Assembly (NCBI RefSeq): GCF_014651635.1
Contig: NZ_BMXG01000027.1
Span: 1 to 55,927, forward strand
Reading direction: 5' to 3'
DNA from: Cerasicoccus arenae
Lineage (GTDB): Bacteria > Verrucomicrobiota > Verrucomicrobiia > Opitutales > Cerasicoccaceae
DNA length: 55,927 nt
Position numbers and translations under genes: made by a program. A model generated the notes under the pieces. The model saw only the letters and a program-made list of their open reading frames with translations, was not told the DNA's origin and did not search any database. Shown here one piece after another: positions 1-10,118 of the stretch. Each line of letters starts with the position of its first letter. Within the stretch, counting starts at the first letter, position 1.

Positions 1-50
1 ACCACAACTGTCACGCTTCAAACCTGTATCAACGATCTCGACATCCATAA

Positions 51-410
51 GAGCAGTTTAGCAAATCAAAGCGAATCGAGGAAGGCGGTCGAAGCCCGGA
101 CGCTTACATCGATCCCGGCTGCCCATGGCAGAATGGATTCGTCGAGAGCTTCAACGATAAGTTTCGCCGTGAATGCCTCAACCGGGAGCTCATCTACACT
201 CTGAGCGAATCACGCGTCATCTTCGATGATTACCGCCAGCTGCATAATCACGAAAGCCCGCACCGATCTCTGGGCTTGCTCACCCCAGCCCAATTTGCCA
301 AACAACAATCCACAGGTTCTGGCTCCGTTCGGCCTACGGCCTCTCTACGCCAGAACCTCAAAAACACAACCAACCCAGTAAACAACAACCCGACTGGAAT
401 CTTCTCATAA
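51..410 (+). pseudogene. IS3-family transposase (OrfB) C-terminal remnant
   Basis: This is the last part of an IS3/IS150-type DDE transposase, the enzyme that would cut and join the ends of its insertion sequence. The frame is open from a stop at 48-50 to the stop at 408-410. It contains the family motif YIDPGCPWQNGFVESFN, then RRECLNRELIYTL and YRQLHNHESPHRSLG, which surround the catalytic Glu of the integrase core (E of VESFN). The first two catalytic Asp residues and OrfA are absent, and the residues before YIDPG do not look like transposase. No start codon or terminal inverted repeat is evident. It is a decayed, 5'-truncated copy at the left edge. The last 35 residues are low in similarity to the usual family end. 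Confidence 0.75.
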
Positions 411-536
411 CAAGTGGGCCAAAAAGGGGGACTCAGCCACTGAATTGCCATAAAAGTGTATGTGGATTTTCGAAAGATATATTGTTGACATCCGCAACTT
501 AACGTAACCGTATCCTGACTAACGTCATTTTAATCA

Positions 537-1448
537 ATGAGAAATATTTTATCATTATCATTAGTCGGACTAATGCCCGCACTCGCACTCGCACAGCTTT
601 CATTTGAGCAATATGAAGGTTATACCACCGGAGTATTTAGCGCGGGGGCATTAATTATAAGAGATGGTAGTGCTGAAATCACCAATTTGAAATCACTGGA
701 TGGTGCTCAATCCGCTTGGCTATTAGCAGAAAGCAATGGGTTATCGGCGCAGTGGCCCTACCTGCCAGTCGCTGTGACTGGTAACTCAGCGGTGAGTTAC
801 CTCAGCTGGGCGATAGAAACGCCCTTATCGGAAAACGAGCAATTCTATGATTTTTCCGCCGATGGCGCTTATATAAGGCTCGCACAGGAGTCGGGCGTTT
901 TGTCCATGTCTGTTTATGATCCTACTGTGGTATCGACGGATTCAGAGCAGCCAGGGCAAGCGTATGTAGTCTATTCGGTTGAACTGACTTCCGGTCAGAA
1001 TTGGAGCCGCTTGACGATCCGTTTCGATCATCAGAATGGTTATTGCGATTTCTACGTGAATGGGCAAATCGTCGCTGCCGATTTTCCGCTGGTGCAGGGG
1101 GTTACTGCTTTGAGCATTGAGACGACACCAGGAAGCGAACTTTATTTAGATCGCATGGCTTCCTTGGATCAGCCGCTTGACTTTGCGGACATTGACCGTG
1201 ATGGCCTGCCCGATGATTGGGAGACGGCAAACAGCTTAGCCGTTGGGATTGTCGATCGTTACTCCGATAAGGATGGAGATGGGGAAAGTAATCTATTGGA
1301 GCTGATGAACGGGACTGATCCCGCCGAGGGAATAGGGGGAGCAACTGCCAATTCGGAGCCCTTGGGGGGATTGACCATCTTCATTGCTGGACGTGGCTTT
1401 TTCACGGTGAATGAGCAAGCGGATCGCTCTCCATTAGTAAGAAAATAA
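537..1448 (+). CDS. exported protein with Asp-rich calcium-binding-type C-terminal segment
   Basis: A secreted protein of 303 residues with a clear Sec signal (MRNILSLSLVGLMPALALA). The middle (about 30-215) is beta-rich and resembles concanavalin/LamG-like sandwiches, but I cannot name a family. Residues about 218-262 hold DIDRDGLPDDWE followed by SDKDGDGESNLLELMNGTDP, a thrombospondin type 3/dockerin-like Asp ladder that is common next to cell-surface modules in Verrucomicrobiota and would be expected to bind calcium. It is first in a same-strand run with a small membrane protein and the giant RHS gene, which suggests an operon. A TTGACA-like hexamer at 485-490 is the only promoter hint. 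Function unknown; perhaps a surface partner of the RHS protein. Confidence 0.8.
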   Translation: MRNILSLSLVGLMPALALAQLSFEQYEGYTTGVFSAGALIIRDGSAEITNLKSLDGAQSAWLLAESNGLSAQWPYLPVAVTGNSAVSYLSWAIETPLSENEQFYDFSADGAYIRLAQESGVLSMSVYDPTVVSTDSEQPGQAYVVYSVELTSGQNWSRLTIRFDHQNGYCDFYVNGQIVAADFPLVQGVTALSIETTPGSELYLDRMASLDQPLDFADIDRDGLPDDWETANSLAVGIVDRYSDKDGDGESNLLELMNGTDPAEGIGGATANSEPLGGLTIFIAGRGFFTVNEQADRSPLVRK

Positions 1449-1483
1449 CGGGTCTATTGCCCAGTTAGCATTAATTTGATTTT

Positions 1484-1936
1484 ATGAAATTCATTAAGCA
1501 TCCAGTCGTACGCGGTTTCGCATTCGTTTTATTTTTAGGAGCAGGCATCGCTTACATAGGGGTCTGGGGTATTCGCTATAAAGAAAAGCAACGTGAATGG
1601 GTGCTGCCAGAGCGCACAACAGAGCTTACTTTCTCGGAAAGAATGTTCGAAGATCCGGAATCGATTGAGAAGGTGTCGGTGCGAGTGGACACGTTGGTAG
1701 ATATACCAGCGGTTCAAAGTGAGTTTGCAGCGATCGCAACCTACTCGGATACTCCTCGTGAAGCGGGTTCTCCTGATCATGAGCAGATGAATCGGTATGT
1801 CTCAACTTGGGATGGATTGCGTGATCCAGAAGTGAGTGATCCGCACTCGGAAACCAATCGCCAGATGGCGAAAAATCTCATGGCAAAGCGCCAAGCTCGT
1901 CTGGCAGCAGCAACGCCTCAAAATGTAGAGAATTAA
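1484..1936 (+). CDS. small single-span membrane protein, unknown
   Basis: A protein of 150 residues that I do not recognise. One hydrophobic span (about residues 8-27, following the charged start MKFIKHPVVR) would anchor it in the inner membrane, with a hydrophilic domain of about 120 residues outside. It lies 35 bp after the preceding exported protein and ends 18 bp before the RHS gene, so it is almost certainly co-transcribed with both. That position suggests an assembly or secretion accessory for the RHS protein, but nothing in the residues shows this. Confidence 0.7.
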   Translation: MKFIKHPVVRGFAFVLFLGAGIAYIGVWGIRYKEKQREWVLPERTTELTFSERMFEDPESIEKVSVRVDTLVDIPAVQSEFAAIATYSDTPREAGSPDHEQMNRYVSTWDGLRDPEVSDPHSETNRQMAKNLMAKRQARLAAATPQNVEN

Positions 1937-1954
1937 TACTTTTCAGCTAATAGT

Positions 1955-4900
1955 ATGTTACGTTTACGCCAACTGACTCTTTACTGCGGATTAATCACGC
2001 TGCTGGGTAGCAATTTCGCTCAGGCGGCGAACTTGGTTACGGATGCCAATAAACTAACGCCGGGTAGTCTTCCAGGTTCGATTGTCGTCGATAATACCGG
2101 AACTGCGAACTATAGTATTCCCTTGTCGGTCCCACCGGGTCGTGCAGGCACGCAGCCAGATCTTAGTCTGATTTATTCTAGTGGCGGTGGCGACGGGATA
2201 CTCGGGATGGGTTGGTCAATAGGTGGACTGTCTGCTATCACGCGTGCCCCAAATACCGAATTGGATAACGATGGCTCCAATACCTTTATTCCTAAAGGAG
2301 TCACGATGGACCGCACGGATCGATTTTTAATCGATAATCAGCGGATGGTTCTGGTTTCCGATGGGGGTGCCTCATCCTCCTATGGAGCAGCGGATACGGA
2401 ATACCGCACGGAGGTAGAGAGCTTTTCGCGAATTTACGCACGTGGACAAATCACGGGCCGGGGGCCTGAGTTTTTTGAGGTGGATACGAAGTCCGGCTTG
2501 AAAATGATGTATGGCGACTTTTTAGGACTGGGGGGCTCGGGAAATAGTAGTTCATTCATTCCGGAAAGCAGCCCAGGTGACGCCGTCCTCACTTGGAGTA
2601 TTGATCGAATCACTGATTCTGCGGGCAATTACATTGATTTTAACTATCTGCATGATCCATCGGCGACTGGAGCGGATGCTCAACAGCAGCAACTTGATGA
2701 AATCGTTTACACCTACCACGAACTGCAGTCTGGCTATGCGGCGCTCAACCGCGTGAAATTCAATTATGTTTTACGCGATACTGTTGCAGTGAACGAAGAT
2801 TCCGCTCCGGTTTATGTGGGAGGCGCTAAAATCCACATGACTCGCCTCTTGGATTCGATCAGTGTGCAGCAGCGGGCAAGCGGTGGCTCGAGTTGGGTTG
2901 ATGTATGGGAGTATCGTTTACAATACGAAGCAAGCCCAGCGACTGGCAAACCGCGCTTAGTGGCGATTCAGCAAGTCGCTGATGGCGGCGATCTAGCAAT
3001 CAAGGAAACGGCGATTACTTATCTTACCAACACCGCTCCAGATTATGAAGAAACCAACGTCGGACAGATGAACTGGTTTTCTAACAGCCGTTACATCCCC
3101 GCCGATATGAATGGTGACGGTCGCACAGACTTAATTCATCAGTACAGTGTCAATTACTCTGATGGCGCGGGTGACTATAATCTCGTCAAGTTTTGGCAGA
3201 ATGATGGAGTCGATAGTCAAGGGAACGTGGTATGGGATAAATCAGATTCTTGGGAGGTTACTCGTTTGACGACAGACTCTGGAGTGTTGAGTTCTGGAGC
3301 CGATGCCCGAGTACTCCAGACTGCTCAATTGGTATTAGGGGATTATGATGGTGACGGCATGACCGATATTTTGAGTGTTAGCTATGCCGGGGAGAATCTT
3401 GATAGTAATGGCAATCCGACATATGCCTACCGGCGGCGTCAGCTTTATCTCAATGAGATGGACACTATCGGTCAGATTGGTCGCCGTGATGCGCAGGGTG
3501 ATTATACCAAAAATCCTAATTGGTCTGATCAGGGACAAGGTATCGATTGGAATTCAGGATTCGCTAACGGATATGTCTATAACGGAAGCTTGGATAAATA
3601 CATTGCGACGGACTTGGACAAGGATGGCATAACGGAAATCATTTGGATCAAATATCTGAATTCCAATGTCACAGAAGACTTCCATATTTATCTGTGGGAC
3701 ACGCCCAAAGAGGATATTTATGATCCAATTGACCCGTATAATCCCCGGAAGGTAGATTTTTTCACCGATGAAACTGAAATGATCGCCTTTGACGATAACT
3801 ATGTCGAGGTCTGGGATGAATCTCGTGCGGTGATGGGGGATGTCAATGGCGATGGCATTGATGATTTGGTTTTAGAGAATCGCTACTCAACTGGAAACAA
3901 GACACGCACTCGCATATTCATTACCAAGCGTAACGCGAGCACTGGAGATTGGTATTTTGAGGCACCGACCGGAAATTATGACAAGATTGATAGTGTTACT
4001 AATTCTTGGGCGGAGCATGACCTGCTTCAGTTTGCTGACATTAACGGCGATGGACGCTCCGAGTTAATCAGAGGTGTACCCAAGCTAACTAATCAGACGA
4101 AGTATTACCATTACTGGGGTGGCGGTCCGACATCGAATACTTTTTATTCGATATTCGATTATCGTTACCACTATCCTCACGAAACCAACAGTAACGATCC
4201 TGATTATTGGACACCTGAGTTGTTGCCTTTATGGTATACTCGCTGGTGGAAAGTTGGAGTGGGATACTACTCTTACGCAAAGAATAAGTCGCTCTATGAT
4301 GGCACACTGGCATTGAAGGTCTATTTGCAAAAGGGTGACGGATTTGATCTTTCAACTCCTCTTCAGGAGAACGTTACGATATTTCAGCAGACCTTCACTT
4401 CTATTGATGATCTTCGATTCTTTTTCCATGATGAGACTGGCGATGGACGTCAGGACCTCATAGCCGTGAATGTAGGCAGTGATAATGATGGATTTGTTAG
4501 GATTTTTGCATCTGATGGCGATCCATCGGGGGGTGTCTTCACTATTGATGTTAGTGAGCCATCGGAGATGCAGGGCTTTGACAACGATGCGGACTGGATT
4601 ATCACCGATTTTAACGGCAATGGGTTTCCTGAAATCACTCAACTCGCCAAAGGCAACAACGATTCAATTCAGTTTGAGAAGTTCACGGCTCCGGGAGATC
4701 TGATGAAAACAGTAACGAATGGGCATGGAGAAAAGACCGAACTGGTGCACCAGACTTTGGCATATGACCCCATTTATTCTGGAGCCGCTCAAATTCTGTA
4801 TCCAGTGGTTAATTTTCGTGGTCCACGCTGGATCGTTTCAGATTTGTTCAAGGATACCGGTTATCCAACGGGTTCCGGTGGCGATGTTCAATATCATACG

Positions 4901-7900
4901 ATGTATACCTATGGTGGCGCCCGGGTGCACATGCAAGGTCGAGGATTCCTCGGTTTTCAGACCTTTGAGTCCTATGATCCACAGACCAAACTCTCGAAGA
5001 TCGATATTCTGGAACAGGCTTATCCGATGACTGGGATGACCGCGCAAACGAGTACCTACTATGATCCTGATCCATTGAATTCGGGCGATGAGCGGATACT
5101 GAGTCGGGCGGACAATACAGTCCTTTTTGATGGTGTCGTTGGCGGAACTTTTTTCCCCTTTGTCAGTGAGTCCATCGAGTATAAATGGACGAAGGATGAT
5201 GGTCTGATTAATTCTGACTTGGACCCGGCATCACCGACCTCACATTACGCCAAGATCACCACGCGAAATCGGTTTGACGCCCAGAGTGCCTTTTTAACAT
5301 CTCAGCCTGCAACCGACAATCCAGCGAACTTCAAGATTACTTGGGGTAATAATGTCTCGATCGAAATCGACTATGGTGCTGACGAGGGCAAGCAGACCAC
5401 CGTTAATACCTACGACAACAGTTCGTTGGTAGATCCAGATTGGCATCTGGCTCGATTGACGGAGGCTGAGGTGACTGCGACGGCCCCAGACCCGGATTCT
5501 TCCGGTTTACTGGCTCACCAGACGCGGACTTCATCCTTTACCTATGATTCTTCAACTGGACTTCTGTTAACCGAGACTATTGAGCCTGGAAAAGGCGGTA
5601 ATGAAGAATTGTATACTGTTCATGTACGCGACGCTGCGGGACGCATTAACTCGACGACGGTCACGGCACCGGGCGATATGTCTGCTCCAGCCAGAGTGAC
5701 GACGAAAGGGGGTTTAGATTCGAACTACATGTTCTACACCACGACCACGAATGCACTCGGTCACGCCGAAACGAAGACCTTTGATGCTAAATTTGGCAGC
5801 GTATTAACACTAACGGGGCCAAATGGCCGCACTACGGCCTGGGAGTATGATGCACTGGGAAGAGCAATCAGTGAGACGTCGAATGTGGGGACGTCACTAG
5901 AGCTCTCTACCGTTACGCAGTACGCATTTGATGCAACGGCTGTATCGATTCCTGCCTCCATTGAGGGGAGTGCTTATCAGGCCGACGCGCTTTATCGCGT
6001 GACGACTGTTGGGCCAATTCTCTCCACAAATCTAGCAGCTACGCAGGGCCTAAGTGACCTTCGCACATCTGGTTATGGCATGGTGTCTACCACTTATTAT
6101 GACAAGATGGGCCGGGAGATTCGATCGGAGTCAGAACAGCTCCAAAGCGGCACCTATGCGAGTGGCCAGACCGTCTATGCCGATGTGCGAGCAGATACTG
6201 GATACAATGAAATCGGTCAGGTGGCCTGCGTTTCAAATCCTTATGTTGGTTCGGCCACACAATGGACGAAAACTGTCTACGATGAACTGGGGCGGACAGT
6301 AGAAGTTCATGTCCCGGGATCCGGCGGCGGAGTCATTGTAACTAAAACGGATTACGATGGGCTGAGCACGACCGTAACGCGCAACTATAAGTCTGGTGGG
6401 ACGAGCTCCACCTCGGAAAATCAGCAGGTGATCTCCACGAACAATCTCCGGGGGCAAACGGTGATGGTGACTAACGGCCTTACGGGGAATCTCGATAACA
6501 CCGTAACGCATGCCTATGATCAATTTGGTAACCTGATCAAGTCAACCAGTCCTGGCAGCAATACTGTGCGCCTGGACTATGACTTGCGTGGACGTAAGAT
6601 TGAGCAAATCGATCCCGATATGGGAACCTGGGAATATGAATACAATGCCTTTGGTGAATTGATCGAGCAAACAGATGCCAAGGGTCAGGTCACGCAGATG
6701 GTTTACGACGTGCTGGGTCGGATGACGGACCGTTACACAGACTACGGAGGTGCCAATCAGGAGCATTCTCAGTGGTTCTATGACGTGGTCGACCCGGCTA
6801 CAGACGAATACGGACAGCTTCGACTCGAAATTGCCCCTGATGGCTCTCGGAAAAGCTATTTTTATGACAGCTTTGGCCGAATTGACTTTGTGCTCGATAA
6901 AATCCTGGTTGATGCATCGGGTACCACGGATCGCTGGAAATTCTATTACTCGGTTAACGAATATGACGCCAATTACGGATGGCTGAGCAAAGCCAGTAGT
7001 TACTGGCGCCCTCTTGCGCTGGAGAGCTTGGATTACATGACCTCCGCAACGTGGTTGTATTACTCAACGACTTACCATTCTGACAGCAAAGGCAGTGTGT
7101 ATGCGGTGGTGGGTGATAAATCCGGTGTTGATGGTACAACTCAAGATACGTTTTGGTGGTTTGATCCAGTATTCAACGATCAAGGACAAATTACCGAGTA
7201 TGCGATGGGTAAGGATCAGTATGGACAGAAATTGGTGACCACACATCGCACGTATGACCAGGATACTCATAGCCTGTCCACCATTAGTACGGGGGTTGGA
7301 ACCAACGGTAATGAGATTCAGGACATGGCGTTTGATTTCGATAACCTGGGCAACGTGCTTTACCGTGAGGATAATCGCTCTGGATTTGGACTAAGAGAAG
7401 AATTCCTCTACGATGAGCTTAACCGGATGACGCAAAGCAAGGTCATTGGCGGAGCAACTTTAGACTCCTCGTATGATGCGCAGGGCAATATCCTAACACG
7501 AGACATTCTTACATCCAGTGGAGTTGATGCGCGGAGCTATACTTATGGCTCATCAAGACCACACGCGGTGACCTCAGTGACTAGCTCTCTGGGATCATGG
7601 AGCTATGGATACGACGCAAATGGCTCCATTAAAGACCGCCATGGGGTTACCAATGCGGTGGAGTGGACGGCCTACAATAAGGTCAGCAAAGTCGCAGATG
7701 GCTCTGACGAGAGTGTGTTTACTCACGATGCCAATCATTCTCGGATTACTCATACCGTTAAGGAAGGCGGGCAAGACAAACGTAGAACTATCTACAGTGG
7801 TGCGGTAGAGCAGATAGAGGAAAAAGTCAGTGGCAACTGGCAGACCGTTCGCACTCGTGTTCATGTCAGCACCCCGACCGGTAGTGGCGTCATTGTGGTG

Positions 7901-9457
7901 GAAGCTGATACCACTAATAAAGATCTGTGGATGCACACCGACCATCTCGGTAGTATCTGTGAGATTACTGACGATACCGGTAGTATCGTGGAATCCTTCA
8001 GCTATGATGCCTGGGGTAACCGCCGTGATTCCTCCGACTGGGGTTGGGTGGATCCGGCCACTTTTGACCCTACAAACACTGAGCGTGGTTTTACTGGCCA
8101 TGAAATGCTCGATGAAGTCGGACTCGTCCACATGAACGGTCGAATTTACGATGCGTTACTCGGGAGATTCCTAAGTGCGGACCCGATACTGCAATTCCCG
8201 AACAACGGCCAATCGTTTAATCGATACAGCTATGTTCTAAACAATCCAATTAAATACAATGATCCAAGCGGACATATTATACCGCTTCTTGCGGTACCTC
8301 TTGCAGCCAGTCTAGCTGCCTCAGCTGCCGCTTCGGCGGCGATTACTGCTGCAACTATTGCTGCCATAGTTAGTGTTGTGGGCATGGCGGTCGCGTTTGC
8401 TGGCCTTGCGGCATTTGCGACAGTCACGCAGGGAGGATCAACTAAAGATATTTTGATTAATGCGGGGGTTACATTTGCTTCGGCAGTTGGTAGTGCATAT
8501 ATCGGATCAATTTTCAGTAGTTATGCGGTCACTTTTTTTGCGGACACGTTGGCTTTGGGGAATGCCGCTAGCAGTTTCTCTGCATTGGCTCAAGCGACCG
8601 CCACAGGACTTTTTCAAGGAGGGCTGAGTGAAGCGACTGGGGGGGATTTTGGAGCTAGTTTTGTATCTAGTTTTGCTGGCACCATTTTGGGGGCAGCAGT
8701 TGCGAGTGATACTGCTCAAGGATTACTTAGCCATATTGGTGGAGATAACTGGGTTGGTGGATTGGTTTCCTCGGCAGTTATTGGTGGGGCCGTTTCCGAA
8801 ATAGCCGGAGGCAAATTCGCCAATGGTGCTATTACTGGATCTATCGCATATCTTTTTGCGACAGGCTTTGGAGGGTCATCTTCAGAATCTGCTAGTGACA
8901 CGGCTAATCCAACTGAGAGTGACGCAGATTGGAATTGGGAATATCATTCAGCTACTTGGGAATATGATATGGATTTAATCAGAGAGGAAGTGCATTTCTT
9001 GCAGGTTGATGTTGGAGTTGGTGTTGGGCCTGGTACAAATGTTGCATTTGGGTCTTATGAATACTACGCTATTGTTGGCTATCAGGGTAATCCTCTTAGT
9101 TATCAAGGAATTTTACTGGAATCAGGAGTATTTACTTCGGGTGCGGTTGATAATTTTGGAGGAATCGATTGGAGTGTGTCTGGGGTTCCATTAGTGGCAA
9201 CGGGTAGTCCTCATACACTAAGTGGTGCTGGTACTGCTTTTAATATCGGTTATGGGCCAGTGTCAGTTGGTTTTGTTTGGAATGGTTCGGGACAATTGGT
9301 TGGCTACGGAGCAGGTCTTAGCGTTTCTCCTTTACCTATACCCATGGGGTCGGCATATTCGTCAGAGACACATTTTGCACCTACGTATAGAAAGTATGAT
9401 TTTGATGATATGATTCAATTTCGTAATAATAAATGGATTCACTACTGGAATGAGTAA
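1955..9457 (+). CDS. secreted SpvB/FG-GAP/RHS-repeat protein, polymorphic-toxin-like
   Basis: A giant secreted protein of 2500 residues with a Sec signal (to about residue 25, FAQAA). In order: an SpvB-like N-terminal domain (about 35-330, with GGGDGILGMGWSIGG); seven FG-GAP/VCBS-type Asp repeats such as DMNGDGRTDL (about 385), DYDGDGMTDI (463), DVNGDGIDDL (628) and DFNGNGFPEI (885); YD-repeat RHS segments (about 1270-1950); and a complete RHS core end (about 1990-2105, from HTDHLGS to GRFLSADP and RYSYVLNNP). In Tc toxin and RHS families such repeats build a hollow shell that encloses the C-terminal tip. The tip here starts with an Ala/Gly-rich, membrane-like stretch (about 2107-2300) and ends in a Gly/Tyr-rich domain I do not recognise. 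The stop overlaps the next gene by 8 bp. The C-terminal third looks more AT-rich, as expected for an exchangeable tip. Confidence 0.9.
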   Translation: MLRLRQLTLYCGLITLLGSNFAQAANLVTDANKLTPGSLPGSIVVDNTGTANYSIPLSVPPGRAGTQPDLSLIYSSGGGDGILGMGWSIGGLSAITRAPNTELDNDGSNTFIPKGVTMDRTDRFLIDNQRMVLVSDGGASSSYGAADTEYRTEVESFSRIYARGQITGRGPEFFEVDTKSGLKMMYGDFLGLGGSGNSSSFIPESSPGDAVLTWSIDRITDSAGNYIDFNYLHDPSATGADAQQQQLDEIVYTYHELQSGYAALNRVKFNYVLRDTVAVNEDSAPVYVGGAKIHMTRLLDSISVQQRASGGSSWVDVWEYRLQYEASPATGKPRLVAIQQVADGGDLAIKETAITYLTNTAPDYEETNVGQMNWFSNSRYIPADMNGDGRTDLIHQYSVNYSDGAGDYNLVKFWQNDGVDSQGNVVWDKSDSWEVTRLTTDSGVLSSGADARVLQTAQLVLGDYDGDGMTDILSVSYAGENLDSNGNPTYAYRRRQLYLNEMDTIGQIGRRDAQGDYTKNPNWSDQGQGIDWNSGFANGYVYNGSLDKYIATDLDKDGITEIIWIKYLNSNVTEDFHIYLWDTPKEDIYDPIDPYNPRKVDFFTDETEMIAFDDNYVEVWDESRAVMGDVNGDGIDDLVLENRYSTGNKTRTRIFITKRNASTGDWYFEAPTGNYDKIDSVTNSWAEHDLLQFADINGDGRSELIRGVPKLTNQTKYYHYWGGGPTSNTFYSIFDYRYHYPHETNSNDPDYWTPELLPLWYTRWWKVGVGYYSYAKNKSLYDGTLALKVYLQKGDGFDLSTPLQENVTIFQQTFTSIDDLRFFFHDETGDGRQDLIAVNVGSDNDGFVRIFASDGDPSGGVFTIDVSEPSEMQGFDNDADWIITDFNGNGFPEITQLAKGNNDSIQFEKFTAPGDLMKTVTNGHGEKTELVHQTLAYDPIYSGAAQILYPVVNFRGPRWIVSDLFKDTGYPTGSGGDVQYHTMYTYGGARVHMQGRGFLGFQTFESYDPQTKLSKIDILEQAYPMTGMTAQTSTYYDPDPLNSGDERILSRADNTVLFDGVVGGTFFPFVSESIEYKWTKDDGLINSDLDPASPTSHYAKITTRNRFDAQSAFLTSQPATDNPANFKITWGNNVSIEIDYGADEGKQTTVNTYDNSSLVDPDWHLARLTEAEVTATAPDPDSSGLLAHQTRTSSFTYDSSTGLLLTETIEPGKGGNEELYTVHVRDAAGRINSTTVTAPGDMSAPARVTTKGGLDSNYMFYTTTTNALGHAETKTFDAKFGSVLTLTGPNGRTTAWEYDALGRAISETSNVGTSLELSTVTQYAFDATAVSIPASIEGSAYQADALYRVTTVGPILSTNLAATQGLSDLRTSGYGMVSTTYYDKMGREIRSESEQLQSGTYASGQTVYADVRADTGYNEIGQVACVSNPYVGSATQWTKTVYDELGRTVEVHVPGSGGGVIVTKTDYDGLSTTVTRNYKSGGTSSTSENQQVISTNNLRGQTVMVTNGLTGNLDNTVTHAYDQFGNLIKSTSPGSNTVRLDYDLRGRKIEQIDPDMGTWEYEYNAFGELIEQTDAKGQVTQMVYDVLGRMTDRYTDYGGANQEHSQWFYDVVDPATDEYGQLRLEIAPDGSRKSYFYDSFGRIDFVLDKILVDASGTTDRWKFYYSVNEYDANYGWLSKASSYWRPLALESLDYMTSATWLYYSTTYHSDSKGSVYAVVGDKSGVDGTTQDTFWWFDPVFNDQGQITEYAMGKDQYGQKLVTTHRTYDQDTHSLSTISTGVGTNGNEIQDMAFDFDNLGNVLYREDNRSGFGLREEFLYDELNRMTQSKVIGGATLDSSYDAQGNILTRDILTSSGVDARSYTYGSSRPHAVTSVTSSLGSWSYGYDANGSIKDRHGVTNAVEWTAYNKVSKVADGSDESVFTHDANHSRITHTVKEGGQDKRRTIYSGAVEQIEEKVSGNWQTVRTRVHVSTPTGSGVIVVEADTTNKDLWMHTDHLGSICEITDDTGSIVESFSYDAWGNRRDSSDWGWVDPATFDPTNTERGFTGHEMLDEVGLVHMNGRIYDALLGRFLSADPILQFPNNGQSFNRYSYVLNNPIKYNDPSGHIIPLLAVPLAASLAASAAASAAITAATIAAIVSVVGMAVAFAGLAAFATVTQGGSTKDILINAGVTFASAVGSAYIGSIFSSYAVTFFADTLALGNAASSFSALAQATATGLFQGGLSEATGGDFGASFVSSFAGTILGAAVASDTAQGLLSHIGGDNWVGGLVSSAVIGGAVSEIAGGKFANGAITGSIAYLFATGFGGSSSESASDTANPTESDADWNWEYHSATWEYDMDLIREEVHFLQVDVGVGVGPGTNVAFGSYEYYAIVGYQGNPLSYQGILLESGVFTSGAVDNFGGIDWSVSGVPLVATGSPHTLSGAGTAFNIGYGPVSVGFVWNGSGQLVGYGAGLSVSPLPIPMGSAYSSETHFAPTYRKYDFDDMIQFRNNKWIHYWNE

Positions 9458-10046
9458 ATTTATTTCTTTTGCCTTATTTCTGGCCATGGGAATGTCCACG
9501 GCTTTTTCGGAAAATCAATTCAGTGGTAGGCTGACTTATTCATATGATGAGTCTGGACCTGTTCAAAAGAAAGGTGCCAAGGTGGATTTCTATATTAGGT
9601 ATCCTTGGATAAAGCGCGTGTATACATCTCCAATTAATGGCTTGACCCTAGTTGAGTTGTTCAACTCCGAAAAAAAAATATATTATAAGATATTTGAAGG
9701 GAAGCTATTGCTCTCGAAAATCGGTTTGGATGAGGCATTAAAAGAGTATGAAGGTTTGGATTTGTTTGCAGGGAAGAAGCTTGAAATTAAGAATATTGAT
9801 GGCGGGGTTTATGGTAAAGTTGAGGAGGTCGAAATATTTGTTATTGAAGATAGAAATATTTATAGTCCAATATTTTACGACCTTTTCTTTTTTAGTTACT
9901 ATTTCCCGGAGTATTTCGACACGATTGAGTTTGCGCCGAAGTCTTTTACCTATCGATTCGGTGAAAATAGCTATAAATACGAACTTACAGGCGTTGATTA
10001 CACCGAGCTTGATGAAAGCTATTTTGCTTTACCAGGTGCCAATTAA
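9450..10046 (+). CDS. exported protein overlapping the RHS tip, candidate immunity protein
   Basis: A protein of 198 residues with a Sec signal (MSKFISFALFLAMGMSTAFS). It is AT-rich and starts inside the last codons of the RHS gene. The mature part is rich in Tyr, Phe and Lys and has a beta-strand pattern (FSGRLTYSYDESG, DFYIRYPWIKR, VELFNSEKKIYYKI) that recalls periplasmic LolA-like or outer-membrane lipoprotein-sorting folds, without a motif that settles it. A gene overlapping the 3' end of an RHS toxin is where the cognate immunity gene normally lies, and an exported immunity protein would suit a toxin acting in the periplasm or at the membrane. That role is inferred from position only. 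Confidence 0.75.
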   Translation: MSKFISFALFLAMGMSTAFSENQFSGRLTYSYDESGPVQKKGAKVDFYIRYPWIKRVYTSPINGLTLVELFNSEKKIYYKIFEGKLLLSKIGLDEALKEYEGLDLFAGKKLEIKNIDGGVYGKVEEVEIFVIEDRNIYSPIFYDLFFFSYYFPEYFDTIEFAPKSFTYRFGENSYKYELTGVDYTELDESYFALPGAN

Positions 10047-10118
10047 CCGACAGCGCCTATACTATGAATCGCACCCTTATTCCGGAGTCGATCCCTGCGC
10101 GCAAAGCCTCCTGCTCCT

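Noticed and set aside
121..150. Left att copy matching the comM junction
   Set aside because: CTGCCCATGG here resembles part of the junction sequence but lies in the IS3 transposase motif PGCPWQNG, so the match is by chance.
7595..8131. 178-residue minus-strand frame inside the RHS gene
   Set aside because: Antisense to the conserved RHS core; no ribosome site or family pattern.
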